Below are positions 35,398 through 43,771 of a stretch of 64,000 nucleotides of DNA, one piece after another. The DNA lies in NCBI GenBank assembly GCA_038529265.1, contig JBCBDX010000005.1, forward strand, positions 124,001 to 188,000. The letters run 5' to 3'. The translations under genes were made by a program, and so were the position numbers. This DNA comes from JBCBDX01 sp038529265. Lineage in GTDB: Bacteria > Pseudomonadota > Alphaproteobacteria > Rhizobiales > Rhizobiaceae. The notes under the pieces are model-generated. The model did no database searches, was not told the DNA's origin, and saw nothing but the letters and a program-made list of their open reading frames with translations. Numbering within the stretch: position 1 is the first letter of the stretch; the number at the start of each line of letters is the position of its first letter.

Positions 35398-36405
35398 ATG
35401 TCTCAAGACGCCCAATTTGATGTGCTGTGCATCGGCAATGCCATCGTTGATATCATCGCGCGATCAGAGGAAGATTTTCTGCGCGATAACGACATCATCA
35501 AGGGGGCCATGAACCTCATTGATGCCGAACGGGCGACGCTTCTTTATGATCGCATGGGGCCTGCGGTTGAAACATCAGGGGGAAGCGCTGGCAACACGGC
35601 AGCAGGCGTTGCGTCTTTTGGCGGCAAAGCGGCCTACTTCGGCAAGGTCTGCAACGATCAGTTGGGCGATATCTTTCGTCATGATATCCGCGCGCAGGGC
35701 GTGGCGTTTGATACCAATCCGCTTTTTGAAGCACCGCCGACCGCAAGATCCATGATTTTTGTGACACCAGACGGTGAGCGCTCGATGAACACCTATCTTG
35801 GTGCGTGCGTTGAGCTGACGCCCGATGATGTGGAAGAGGACAAAGCCGCCCAATCTAAAGTTACCTATTTTGAAGGCTATCTGTGGGATCCGCCGAAAGC
35901 CAAGGACGCCATACGCGAGACAGCACGCATCGCGCATGAAAACGGCCGCGAAGTAGCGATGAGCCTTTCTGATCCATTTTGCGTCGATCGGTATCGCGAT
36001 GAATTTTTGGAACTGATGCGTTCGGGCACAGTGGATATTGTGTTCGCCAATGGCGATGAAGCCCAGTCCCTTTACCAAACTAGTGGTTTGCAGACAGCAA
36101 TCGACGCGCTGGCAAAGGATTGTAAAATGGCGGCGGTAACGCTCGGCCCCAAAGGTTCAGCAATTGTTACGCCCGATAGCCATGTCATGGTGGAAGCCCA
36201 TCCGATCACCAACCGAACCGACACAACCGGCGCTGGCGATCTCTATGCGGCTGGTTTCCTGTTCGGGTACACGTCCGGTCAAAAACTGGAAAATTGCGCG
36301 CGCCTCGGCTCCATGGCCGCATCTATTGTGATTGAGCAGATCGGACCGCGACCCCAGGTTTCCCTGCGCCAAGCGGCGATCGACAATGGGTTGATCAGGA
36401 CCTAA
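35398..36405 (+). CDS. Adenosine kinase (PfkB family)
   Basis: 335 residues. PfkB/ribokinase fold with GNAIVDIIA at the start, SGGSAGNTAAGVASFGG in the substrate region, and the catalytic NRTDTTGAGDLYAAGFL anion-hole motif. Best match by motif is the adenosine kinase-type group found in alphaproteobacteria; activity on another nucleoside or sugar cannot be excluded. GAGG lies upstream of the ATG. Its stop overlaps the grpE stop by four bases in a convergent arrangement. Confidence 0.82.
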   Translation: MSQDAQFDVLCIGNAIVDIIARSEEDFLRDNDIIKGAMNLIDAERATLLYDRMGPAVETSGGSAGNTAAGVASFGGKAAYFGKVCNDQLGDIFRHDIRAQGVAFDTNPLFEAPPTARSMIFVTPDGERSMNTYLGACVELTPDDVEEDKAAQSKVTYFEGYLWDPPKAKDAIRETARIAHENGREVAMSLSDPFCVDRYRDEFLELMRSGTVDIVFANGDEAQSLYQTSGLQTAIDALAKDCKMAAVTLGPKGSAIVTPDSHVMVEAHPITNRTDTTGAGDLYAAGFLFGYTSGQKLENCARLGSMAASIVIEQIGPRPQVSLRQAAIDNGLIRT

Positions 36406-37169
36406 TCCTGATCGTCTGACGGCGCCTCGGTTTCACCAGCTTCTGCTTCCGGGGCAGGTGCGGCTTTTGGACCGCCTTTGGCAACACCCACCATGGCAGG
36501 GCGCAACACACGTTCACCGATGGAATAGCCTGGCTGAACGACATTCATGACCATGTTGTTGGGAACGCTTGGGTCCTGGACCTCAAACATGGCCTGATGG
36601 AAGTTTGGATCAAACTTCTCGTTTTCCGGGTTCAGCTGTTTAACGCCATGGCGCTCCATGGTTGACAGCATTGACTTTGCAGTGAGCTCGACACCTTCCA
36701 AAAGAGCCTTAAAGTCGTCTGAGCCGCTCTCGCGCTTTTCTTCCGGCACCGCATCGATTGCGCGGCCAAGATTGTCGCTGACACTGAGCATATCGCGCGC
36801 GAAATTGGCAACCGCATATTGCTTGGCGTCACCGACTTCACGCTGGGTGCGGCGACGCAGATTTTCCATTTCGGCAAGCAGGCGTTGGTTCTGGTCTTTC
36901 AGCTCCTGAATCTCGCCCTGCATTTTTTCCATTTCGGCGCCAATGACACCAGCGATATCGGCATCGGCGGCATAGGCATCGCCCTCGCCAAAGTCTGGCA
37001 TTTCACCATCATCATAGTCAGCAAAATCATCAGCGCTTTCGGCCGCAGCACGTTTGCGAGCGGCACGATCAGCCTTCAAGAGGCTGTCAGCGGCCTTTTT
37101 CAGGGATTCGCGACTGCGCGCGTCAAATTCCAAATCTTCATTTTCAGGCGTCTGCGGGTCGTCAGCCAT
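36402..37169 (-). CDS. grpE: Nucleotide exchange factor GrpE
   Basis: 255 residues. Releases ADP from DnaK. An acidic N-terminal ~70 residues leads into the long coiled coil (EMEKMQGEIQELKDQNQRLLAEM) and then the four-helix/beta-wing domain ending GYSIGERVLRPAMVGVAKGG. Longer than E. coli GrpE (197) because of the acidic ends. It lies 95 bases downstream of hrcA on the same strand; the gap is long enough for its own promoter, but no CIRCE repeat was seen. Confidence 0.97.
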   Translation of the reverse strand: MADDPQTPENEDLEFDARSRESLKKAADSLLKADRAARKRAAAESADDFADYDDGEMPDFGEGDAYAADADIAGVIGAEMEKMQGEIQELKDQNQRLLAEMENLRRRTQREVGDAKQYAVANFARDMLSVSDNLGRAIDAVPEEKRESGSDDFKALLEGVELTAKSMLSTMERHGVKQLNPENEKFDPNFHQAMFEVQDPSVPNNMVMNVVQPGYSIGERVLRPAMVGVAKGGPKAAPAPEAEAGETEAPSDDQD

Positions 37170-37264
37170 AGGTCAAACCATGTTTTTTTGTGCGGAAAAT
37201 TCGTGTCGCGCATATCAAACCTCAATGGGGAAAAATCAAGGCCAGAGTCGCAAACGAAACGCGG

Positions 37265-38338
37265 TTATTTTTCTTCGATCATTTTTGAGATGATTTGGGC
37301 GGTGTAATCCAACATCGGCACAATGCGCGCGTAGTTGAGCCGCGTCGGACCAATTACGCCCAATGCACCAACCACTTTGCGTTCACTGTCGCGATAAGGC
37401 GCTACCAGAAGCGAGGAGCCGGAAAGCGAGAAAAGCCGGTTTTCCGAACCGATAAATATGCGCACACCCGAGCCGGTTTCCGAGCGATCCAACAGCTGGA
37501 TGATCTCATCTTTACGTTCCAGATCATCTAGCAACAGCTTTGCCCGCGCAATATCCTCTTCGTCGTTGAGGTCTTCCAAGAGATTGGAACGCCCGCGTAC
37601 AATCAATTGCTGAGGGTTGGTGGCGTCATTGCTACCGCCCCAAAAGGCAAGACCGCGTTCGACCAAATCTGCACTGAGATCGTCCAACTCGTTGCGGATC
37701 GTTTCGCGTTGTTGGTCCATTTTCTGGCGGGCACCAGCCAGCGTCTGACCACGCGCGTGATGGTTCAAAAACTTGGCAGCCTCCGACATTTGGGAAATAG
37801 TCATGCCAGCGGGCAAATCGATGACCCGGTTTTCAACATCGCCGCGGTCCCAGACAAGAACCGCGAGCGCCTTGGTGGCTTCCAATTGCACAAACTCGAT
37901 GTGCTTGAGCGTGCCTTCACGCTTTGATGTCAACACCAAGCCGGCGCCCCTCGAGACATTTGAAAGCATCGTGGATGCTTCTGTCAGAAGCCGCTCTGTA
38001 TCGCCACCGCCCGCCACATCCATCTGCTGATCAATCAGGCGGCGCTCTGCGCCCGAGATTTCGCCGGTATCCATGTAGGCGTCGACAAAAAAGCGGAGAC
38101 CCTGTTCGGTGGGCATGCGCCCGGCAGAAACGTGTGGTGCATAGACAAGGCCCAACGCTTCCAAATCACTCATTACGTTGCGTACTGAAGCGGGCGACAG
38201 AGCAACGGGGAGTTGTTTTGACAGGCTGCGGGAACCGACGGGTTCACCCTGTGTTAGATAGGATTCCACTATTCGGCGAAAAATATCGCGCGTGCGCTCA
38301 TCCATCTGTTCATTCAGGCGTTGCTGTTCTTCGTTCAT
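37265..38338 (-). CDS. hrcA: Heat-inducible transcription repressor HrcA
   Basis: 357 residues from the chosen ATG. HrcA binds CIRCE inverted repeats to repress groE/dnaK genes. The N-terminal winged helix (RRIVESYLTQGEPVGSRSLSKQL) and the central region (SASVRN-type stretch, HVSAGRMPTEQGLRFFVD) match. The frame is open to 38506, but that would give a non-family extension; ATG at 38338 is preferred, though its ribosome site is weak. No CIRCE element was found next to hrcA or grpE, so self-regulation is not evident here. Confidence 0.95.
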   Translation of the reverse strand: MNEEQQRLNEQMDERTRDIFRRIVESYLTQGEPVGSRSLSKQLPVALSPASVRNVMSDLEALGLVYAPHVSAGRMPTEQGLRFFVDAYMDTGEISGAERRLIDQQMDVAGGGDTERLLTEASTMLSNVSRGAGLVLTSKREGTLKHIEFVQLEATKALAVLVWDRGDVENRVIDLPAGMTISQMSEAAKFLNHHARGQTLAGARQKMDQQRETIRNELDDLSADLVERGLAFWGGSNDATNPQQLIVRGRSNLLEDLNDEEDIARAKLLLDDLERKDEIIQLLDRSETGSGVRIFIGSENRLFSLSGSSLLVAPYRDSERKVVGALGVIGPTRLNYARIVPMLDYTAQIISKMIEEK

Positions 38339-38473
38339 CGTTGCGGTCAACCGGTCCGTCTCTGCGACATATAGGAGCCAAGAAATCTTCGATAAAGAAA
38401 TAGAAGCCAGCAAGACGGGTATGCAAGCGCAAAGCGATGGCTTACACGCCTGATCGAACGTTAAGGAGTGTCC

Positions 38474-39196
38474 ATGTCCCGCCCTTCTGGCCGTATGGCC
38501 GACCAAATGCGCCCTGTGAGTTTCGAACGCGGATTTTCAAAACATGCGGAAGGCTCATGCCTCGTCAAATTTGGCGATACCCATGTCCTGTGTACAGCGA
38601 GCCTTGAAGAGCGTGTCCCAGGATGGATGCGCAATACGGGCCGCGGCTGGGTGACGGCGGAATATGGCATGCTGCCTCGGGCCACGGGCGACCGGATGCG
38701 CCGGGAAGCAGCTTCAGGCAAACAGGGTGGGCGCACACAGGAAATTCAGCGCCTGATCGGTCGCTCCATGCGCGCCATTGTTGATCTGGAAGCACTTGGA
38801 GAGAGGCAGATCACAATAGATTGTGATGTCATCCAGGCCGATGGCGGTACCCGCACGGCGGCGATCACCGGCGGTTGGGTCGCGCTGCATGATTGCCTTG
38901 ATTGGATGCACCAGCGCCAAATGGCCTCCAAAACCCGTGTCATTAAAGATCACATCGCAGCTGTTTCTTGTGGCATCTACCAGGGCGAAGCGGTGACAGA
39001 CCTCGATTATATCGAAGATTCCAATGCAGAGACGGACGCCAATTTTGTCATGACTGGCTCGGGTGGCATCGTTGAAATCCAAGGCACGGCGGAAGGTGAG
39101 CCCTTCTCGCGCGATGAGTTCGATAATCTTTTTGCTCAAGCGCAAAAATCGATTGCCGAGCTGGTTGATCTGCAAAAGCAGGCGATTGGTGCCTGA
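38474..39196 (+). CDS. rph: Ribonuclease PH
   Basis: 240 residues. Phosphorolytic 3'-5' exoribonuclease trimming tRNA 3' ends. Conserved RPSGRMADQMRPVSFERGF start, GDTHVLCTASLEERVPGW, EYGMLPRAT and CDVIQADGGTRTAAITG. ATG at 38474 has AAGGAG six bases upstream; a GTG two codons before is also in frame. It overlaps rdgB by one base (TGATG). Divergent from hrcA. Confidence 0.97.
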   Translation: MSRPSGRMADQMRPVSFERGFSKHAEGSCLVKFGDTHVLCTASLEERVPGWMRNTGRGWVTAEYGMLPRATGDRMRREAASGKQGGRTQEIQRLIGRSMRAIVDLEALGERQITIDCDVIQADGGTRTAAITGGWVALHDCLDWMHQRQMASKTRVIKDHIAAVSCGIYQGEAVTDLDYIEDSNAETDANFVMTGSGGIVEIQGTAEGEPFSRDEFDNLFAQAQKSIAELVDLQKQAIGA

Positions 39197-39858
39197 TGGC
39201 AGCTGAACGCCGAAAATTGAAGCCCGGCCGCCTCGTGCTGGCAACGCACAATGCTGGCAAGCTGCGCGAAATGCGCGGTCTTTTTTCATCGTTTGGCTTT
39301 GATATCGTTTCAGCCGGCGAACTGAACCTACCGGAGCCGGAAGAAACCGGCACGACGTTTCGCGATAACGCAAAAACCAAGGCGATGGCCGCTATGGAAG
39401 CAACAGGCCTTCCTGCGCTTTCAGACGATAGCGGCATCACAGTCGACGCACTCGACGGAGCACCTGGCGTCTATACCGCCGATTGGGCTGAAAAACCTGA
39501 TGGCAGCGGTCGCGATTTTTATATGGCCATGGAAGAGGTCGAAAAAAAGCTGGAAGCGTTGGGTGCCAGTAAACCCGCACAACGTGGAGCTGCATTTAAC
39601 GCCACGCTTTGCCTTGCCTATCCCGACGGGCATTGCGAGTTTTTTGAGGGAGTTGCACCCGGTCATATGGTTTGGCCGCCCCGCGGTGATCTGGGTTTTG
39701 GTTATGATCCAGTGTTTGTGCCCGAGGGCCACGATCGCACTTTTGGCGAGATGACAGCGGACGAAAAACACGGCTGGAAACCGGGTCAGCAAACCGCTCT
39801 GTCGCATCGAGCCCGAGCGTTCAAACTGCTGGCGGAAGAAGGCTTTGATCTTAGCTGA
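39196..39858 (+). CDS. rdgB: Non-canonical purine NTP pyrophosphatase (RdgB/HAM1)
   Basis: 220 residues. It removes (d)ITP and XTP from nucleotide pools. LVLATHNAGKLREM at the start, DSGITVDALDGAPGVYTADWA, GDLGFGYDPVFVPEGHDRTFGEMT and HRARAF near the end are family signatures. The ATG shares one base with the rph stop. It overlaps the hemW start by 14 bases if the TTG start is right. Confidence 0.96.
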   Translation: MAAERRKLKPGRLVLATHNAGKLREMRGLFSSFGFDIVSAGELNLPEPEETGTTFRDNAKTKAMAAMEATGLPALSDDSGITVDALDGAPGVYTADWAEKPDGSGRDFYMAMEEVEKKLEALGASKPAQRGAAFNATLCLAYPDGHCEFFEGVAPGHMVWPPRGDLGFGYDPVFVPEGHDRTFGEMTADEKHGWKPGQQTALSHRARAFKLLAEEGFDLS

Positions 39859-41011
39859 CGATGGCACTCCAGGGTTTGGCGTCTATGTCCATTGGCCCTT
39901 TTGTGCTGCCAAGTGTCCCTACTGCGATTTCAACTCGCATGTGCGTCACGACCCCGTCGATCAAAAGCAGTTTGCACAAGCCTATCTGAGGGAAATAGCG
40001 CATGCGCGTTCATTATCCGGCGCGCAGAAAGTCACCAGTGTTTTCTTTGGTGGTGGTACGCCCTCGCTCATGCTGCCCGAAACACTTAATACGATTTTGA
40101 CCGCCATCGACCGCGCCTGGGGGATCCCATCGGGCACCGAGATAACAATGGAGGCCAATCCGGCCTCTGCCGATGCCGGGCGTTTCAAGGCTTACCGGTC
40201 ATTTGGCGTCAATCGCGTGTCGCTCGGTGTTCAGGCACTAGACGATGCAGATTTGAAGTCTCTGGGACGCTTGCATAGCGTTGATGAAGCCCTGCAAGCC
40301 ATCGACTTGGCGCGCAGCACATTTGAGCGCATGTCGTTCGATCTGATCTATGCCCGCCCAAAACAGACGCCTGGAACATGGGAAGCGGAGCTGCGGCACG
40401 CTATCGGTTTTGCCGCTGATCATTTGTCGCTCTACCAGCTTACCATCGAAGAGGGCACGCCATTCAAAACGTTGCATCAGGCGGGTAAGGTGATTTTGCC
40501 TGACGACGAATTGGCGGCGGACATGTATGAAGTAACACAAGAGGTCACGGCTGAACTTGGGCTTCCGGTCTATGAGGTTTCCAATCACGCGGGCCCTGAT
40601 GCGCAGGCACGGCATAATCTGACCTATTGGCGTTATGGCGACTACGCCGGCATCGGCCCCGGTGCGCATGGAAGGATTACTCTCGCAGACGGTTCAAAGA
40701 TCGCGACAGAAGCCGAACGTCATCCCGAAACATGGGCGACGCTGGTCGGTGAAAACGGGCACGGCTTTGTCACCCGAGCTGAGTTGACCCGCAACCAGCA
40801 GGCCGACGAAATGTTGGTTATGGGGCTGCGATTGGCAGAAGGTTTTGACCTGATACGCTATGAAACCAAGGCGGATGGAACTATAGCGCCCGATAAGTTG
40901 CAGGCGATGATTGATCTGGGCATGATTGAGCGTATGGGAAACGCGAAAATACGCGCAACGGCTAAAGGCAGGATCGTTCTGAACGCAGTGCTTGCGGAGC
41001 TAGCGGTATGA
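39845..41011 (+). CDS. hemW: Radical SAM heme chaperone HemW
   Basis: 388 residues. The radical SAM cluster is CAAKCPYC (C20, C24, C27), and RHNLTYW is the HNxxYW motif that separates HemW from oxygen-independent coproporphyrinogen oxidase HemN. It delivers heme to respiratory proteins. No ATG fits; the TTG at 39845 lies right after AAGG inside rdgB and gives a normal N-terminus. It overlaps the Dabb gene by four bases (ATGA). Confidence 0.9.
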   Translation: MILADDGTPGFGVYVHWPFCAAKCPYCDFNSHVRHDPVDQKQFAQAYLREIAHARSLSGAQKVTSVFFGGGTPSLMLPETLNTILTAIDRAWGIPSGTEITMEANPASADAGRFKAYRSFGVNRVSLGVQALDDADLKSLGRLHSVDEALQAIDLARSTFERMSFDLIYARPKQTPGTWEAELRHAIGFAADHLSLYQLTIEEGTPFKTLHQAGKVILPDDELAADMYEVTQEVTAELGLPVYEVSNHAGPDAQARHNLTYWRYGDYAGIGPGAHGRITLADGSKIATEAERHPETWATLVGENGHGFVTRAELTRNQQADEMLVMGLRLAEGFDLIRYETKADGTIAPDKLQAMIDLGMIERMGNAKIRATAKGRIVLNAVLAELAV

Positions 41012-41328
41012 GCGAACCGATCCGACATATTGTGGCTATCCGTTTCAAAGCTGACATCAGCAACGCTCACATTGCCGGCCTCATGGATCAATTGTCTGCG
41101 CTGCGTGCGCATCTGGGCGGGATCAGCGATTTTCAGCACCGATCGAATGTCAGCCCCGAAGAGCCGGTTGTGCATGGTTTTCGGCATCTCTTCTGGTTTG
41201 ATTTTGACAGTGAATTGGCCCGCGATACCTATCTCATGGACCCTGAACACCAGGCTGTCGGGAAGCAGTTGGTCGAGGCTGCACAAGGTGGTGTTGACGG
41301 CATACTGGTTTTGGACTTCGCACTGTGA
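41008..41328 (+). CDS. Dabb (stress-responsive A/B barrel) domain protein
   Basis: 106 residues. The single domain starts with PIRHIVAIRFKADIS and has the second strand and helix pattern of dimeric alpha-beta barrels (FRHLFWFDFDSELARDTYLMDPEHQAV). Many members are plant stress or polyketide-cyclase relatives; bacterial roles are unclear. Overlaps hemW and rsmI by four bases at each end, so it is part of a coupled run. Confidence 0.78.
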   Translation: MSEPIRHIVAIRFKADISNAHIAGLMDQLSALRAHLGGISDFQHRSNVSPEEPVVHGFRHLFWFDFDSELARDTYLMDPEHQAVGKQLVEAAQGGVDGILVLDFAL

Positions 41329-42212
41329 GCGGACGCTATCAGATTGGCGAAAACAACTATGCTGCGCCACCACTTGCCTCGGGTCTTTATGTCGTTGCTA
41401 CACCGATTGGGAATTTGCGCGACATCACTATTCGCGCACTGGAAACGCTTACCGCGTGCGATGTTTTGGCCTGCGAAGACACGCGCATGACGCGCCGCCT
41501 ACTGGAACGCTACGCGATTAGTCAAAAGCCCATTGCCTATCATGAACATAATGCCGAAAAAGCCGGCGCCGATATTTTGGCAGCGCTCGAAGCGGGTAAA
41601 TCCGTTGCGCTTGTATCCGATGCCGGAACACCGCTAATTTCTGATCCAGGATATCGTCTTGTGCACGCTGTGCGCGAGGCGGGCTTTGACGTCTTCCCGA
41701 TACCGGGCCCGTCGGCGTTCGTAGCAGCGTTGAGCGTCGCGGGCCTCCCGACCGATGATTTCCGTTTTTGCGGATTTTTGCCGGCTAAAGAAAAGGCCCG
41801 CGCGGATCGACTGGGTTCACTGTCGGATGCGCCTTCAACACTCATCTTTTACGAGTCGCCGGCACGGCTGACAAAAACGCTTCATACAATCAAAACTGTA
41901 ATTGGGGCGGGGCGAAAGATTACGATAGCGCGTGAACTCACCAAGCGCTTTGAGACAATAATCAGCGGAACGGCCAATGATCTGATCGCGCACTTCGAGC
42001 CAGAACCGCCCAAAGGCGAGATCGTGATCTTGATCGAACCAGCCATTCCGTCAGCTCCCGAGTATTCTGAGGCAGAGTTGGACGTTCTGCTGGCTGATCT
42101 TGCGGCGCAGATGCCTGCCTCAAAGGCTGCCAAGTCCGCATCTGAGCAAACCGGCCTTGCCAAAGCCGACCTCTACCGGCGCCTGTTAGCCATGAAAGAA
42201 GGCGATGGCTAA
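41325..42212 (+). CDS. rsmI: 16S rRNA (cytidine-1402-2'-O)-methyltransferase
   Basis: 295 residues. It methylates the 2'-O of C1402 in the decoding centre. Tetrapyrrole methylase-type fold with LYVVATPIGNLRDITIRALE, CEDTRMTRRLLERY, SDAGTPLISDPGYRLV and PIPGPSAFVAAL. GTG start overlaps the preceding stop (GTGA). YraN follows with an eight-base overlap, the usual rsmI-yraN order. Confidence 0.96.
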   Translation: MSGRYQIGENNYAAPPLASGLYVVATPIGNLRDITIRALETLTACDVLACEDTRMTRRLLERYAISQKPIAYHEHNAEKAGADILAALEAGKSVALVSDAGTPLISDPGYRLVHAVREAGFDVFPIPGPSAFVAALSVAGLPTDDFRFCGFLPAKEKARADRLGSLSDAPSTLIFYESPARLTKTLHTIKTVIGAGRKITIARELTKRFETIISGTANDLIAHFEPEPPKGEIVILIEPAIPSAPEYSEAELDVLLADLAAQMPASKAAKSASEQTGLAKADLYRRLLAMKEGDG

Positions 42213-42576
42213 ACGGAGCGCCGACCAACGCCGCAGGGCAGAACGCCGTGGTCGCCGGGCGGAGATTTTGGCTGAACTGGCGCTTCTGCTTCGTGGCTAC
42301 CGCGTGGTGGCGCGCCGCTTCAAAACAAAGGCGGGTGAGGTTGATCTCATCGCTCGACGCGGGATGCTTATCCTCATGGTAGAAGTCAAAGCGCGCCGAA
42401 CACTGAGTGAAGCGATGGAAGCTGTCACGCCTACCGCTCTGCGCCGGATCGAAGCGGCAGGCGATATCTGGCTCAGCCGTCAGCCTGACTTTGGCCAATT
42501 GTCGATCCGCTATGATCTGATTGCCGTGCTGCCGCGCCGCTGGCCTTTCCATGTGCCGTCAATTCACACGCCTTAA
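42205..42576 (+). CDS. yraN: YraN family (UPF0102) endonuclease-like protein
   Basis: 123 residues. Restriction-endonuclease-like fold: AERRGRRAEILAELALLLRGYRVVARRFKTKAGEVDLIARRG carries the conserved E and the GEVDLIA core, then MVEVKAR completes the PD-(D/E)xK pattern. The role is unclear; presumed nucleic acid processing. The gene overlaps rsmI by eight bases. Confidence 0.87.
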   Translation: MAKRSADQRRRAERRGRRAEILAELALLLRGYRVVARRFKTKAGEVDLIARRGMLILMVEVKARRTLSEAMEAVTPTALRRIEAAGDIWLSRQPDFGQLSIRYDLIAVLPRRWPFHVPSIHTP

Positions 42577-42640
42577 GGCTTGCATTCAAAACCACGCTGC
42601 CCAATTTGGCATTGCATAATTATTCGCATCGGGGAAACCA

Positions 42641-43585
42641 ATGAATCTGCGTGTCGCCATACAAATGGATCACATCTCTACGGTGCAGATCGCTGGAGAC
42701 AGCACTTTCGCAATGTGCCTTGAAGCGCAAGCGCGCGGCCATGAACTCTGGCATTACACCCCGGATGCCCTTTCCATGCGCGATGGCGTTGTGTTTGCGA
42801 TGATGCAAAAGCTGAGCGTGCGAGATGTTGAGGGTGATCATTTTGATCTAGGGCCGAAGGAACGCGTTGAGTTGAAAGACGTCGATGTTGTGTTGCTGCG
42901 GCAGGATCCACCATTTGACATGCATTACATCACGACCACGCATCTTTTGGAGCGGGTGCATCCACATACGTTGGTCGTCAACGATCCGCATTTTGTGCGC
43001 AATTTGCCTGAAAAGATCTTTGTCACTGAATTTCCGGAACTGATGCCACCCACGCTGGTGACAACCGATATGGAGCAAATCAAAGCGTTTCGCGCCGAGT
43101 TTGGTGACATCATCGTCAAGCCACTCTTCGGTAATGGCGGCGCAGGCGTTTTCTTTTTGCGCAAGGATGATCAGAACCTGTCATCACTGCTTGAAATGTT
43201 TGGCGGTTTGTCGCGCGAGCAATTGATGATCCAACAATATCTGCCGGATGTGCGGGCGGGCGACAAGCGGGTGATTTTGATCGATGGCGAGGCCGTTGGG
43301 TCTATCAACCGTGTTCCGCCAGAGGGTGATGCACGCTCCAACATGCATGTGGGTGGAAAAGCGACCGCCGACCAAATGACCGAGCGCGATTTGGAGATAT
43401 GTGCCGCCATCGGGCCGCGCCTGAAAGAGATGGGACAGATTTTGGTGGGCATCGATGTCATTGGCGGCAGACTCACCGAGATCAACGTCACATCACCGAC
43501 CGGCATTCGGGAGGTGAAGAAGTTTGGCGGTGCTGATATCGCTGCCCTTTTCTGGGATGCGGTGGAAAGACGAAAAGCAAACTAA
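42641..43585 (+). CDS. gshB: Glutathione synthetase
   Basis: 314 residues, ATP-grasp enzyme joining gamma-glutamylcysteine and glycine. NLRVAIQMDHI start, RQDPPFDMHYITTTHLLE, VKPLFGNGGAGVF and INVTSPTGIREV motifs are intact. GGGGAAA lies upstream of the ATG. The following 186 bases contain SOS-type boxes for comM and nothing that looks like a gene. Confidence 0.97.
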   Translation: MNLRVAIQMDHISTVQIAGDSTFAMCLEAQARGHELWHYTPDALSMRDGVVFAMMQKLSVRDVEGDHFDLGPKERVELKDVDVVLLRQDPPFDMHYITTTHLLERVHPHTLVVNDPHFVRNLPEKIFVTEFPELMPPTLVTTDMEQIKAFRAEFGDIIVKPLFGNGGAGVFFLRKDDQNLSSLLEMFGGLSREQLMIQQYLPDVRAGDKRVILIDGEAVGSINRVPPEGDARSNMHVGGKATADQMTERDLEICAAIGPRLKEMGQILVGIDVIGGRLTEINVTSPTGIREVKKFGGADIAALFWDAVERRKAN

Positions 43586-43651
43586 CGTTACGTCAAGCAC
43601 GTTCTTGCTCTGCAACCGAGTACAACTTGACTGCAACTAGAGCAAGTATTC

Positions 43652-43677
43652 GTTCTTAATATGTTCTTTACTTGTTC
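43652..43677 (+). promoter_or_regulatory. Two overlapping SOS (LexA) boxes: GTTC-N7-GTTC-N7-GTTC
   Basis: Three GTTC tetramers at 43652-43655, 43663-43666 and 43674-43677, each pair separated by exactly seven bases. GTTC-N7-GTTC is the known LexA site of alphaproteobacteria, so this is two full boxes sharing the middle half-site. It lies 95 bases upstream of comM, which has been described as a LexA target in this class. The boxes are AT-rich between half-sites, as known boxes usually are. Confidence 0.8.
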
Positions 43678-43711
43678 GGAAACTTGTGCGTTACTGCAGC
43701 TCTAGCAGGCG

Positions 43712-43738
43712 AAATTGTGGCGGGGCAGGCCACAATTT
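43712..43738 (+). promoter_or_regulatory. Perfect 10-bp hairpin in the comM leader
   Basis: AAATTGTGGC at 43712-43721 and its exact complement at 43729-43738, with the loop GGGGCAG. No T-run follows, so it is not a simple terminator. The nine bases GGGGCAGGC beginning in the loop (43722) recur at 43761-43769, directly upstream of the comM ATG, where they serve as the ribosome-binding region. Confidence 0.6.
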
Positions 43739-43771
43739 AACGCGTAATGGTTGTATTTCAGGGGCAGGCTC

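Noticed and set aside
37170..37264. CIRCE element expected between hrcA and grpE, or upstream of hrcA
   Set aside because: No TTAGCACTC-N9-GAGTGCTAA-like repeat is present. A loosely sigma-32-like stretch here was too weak to report.
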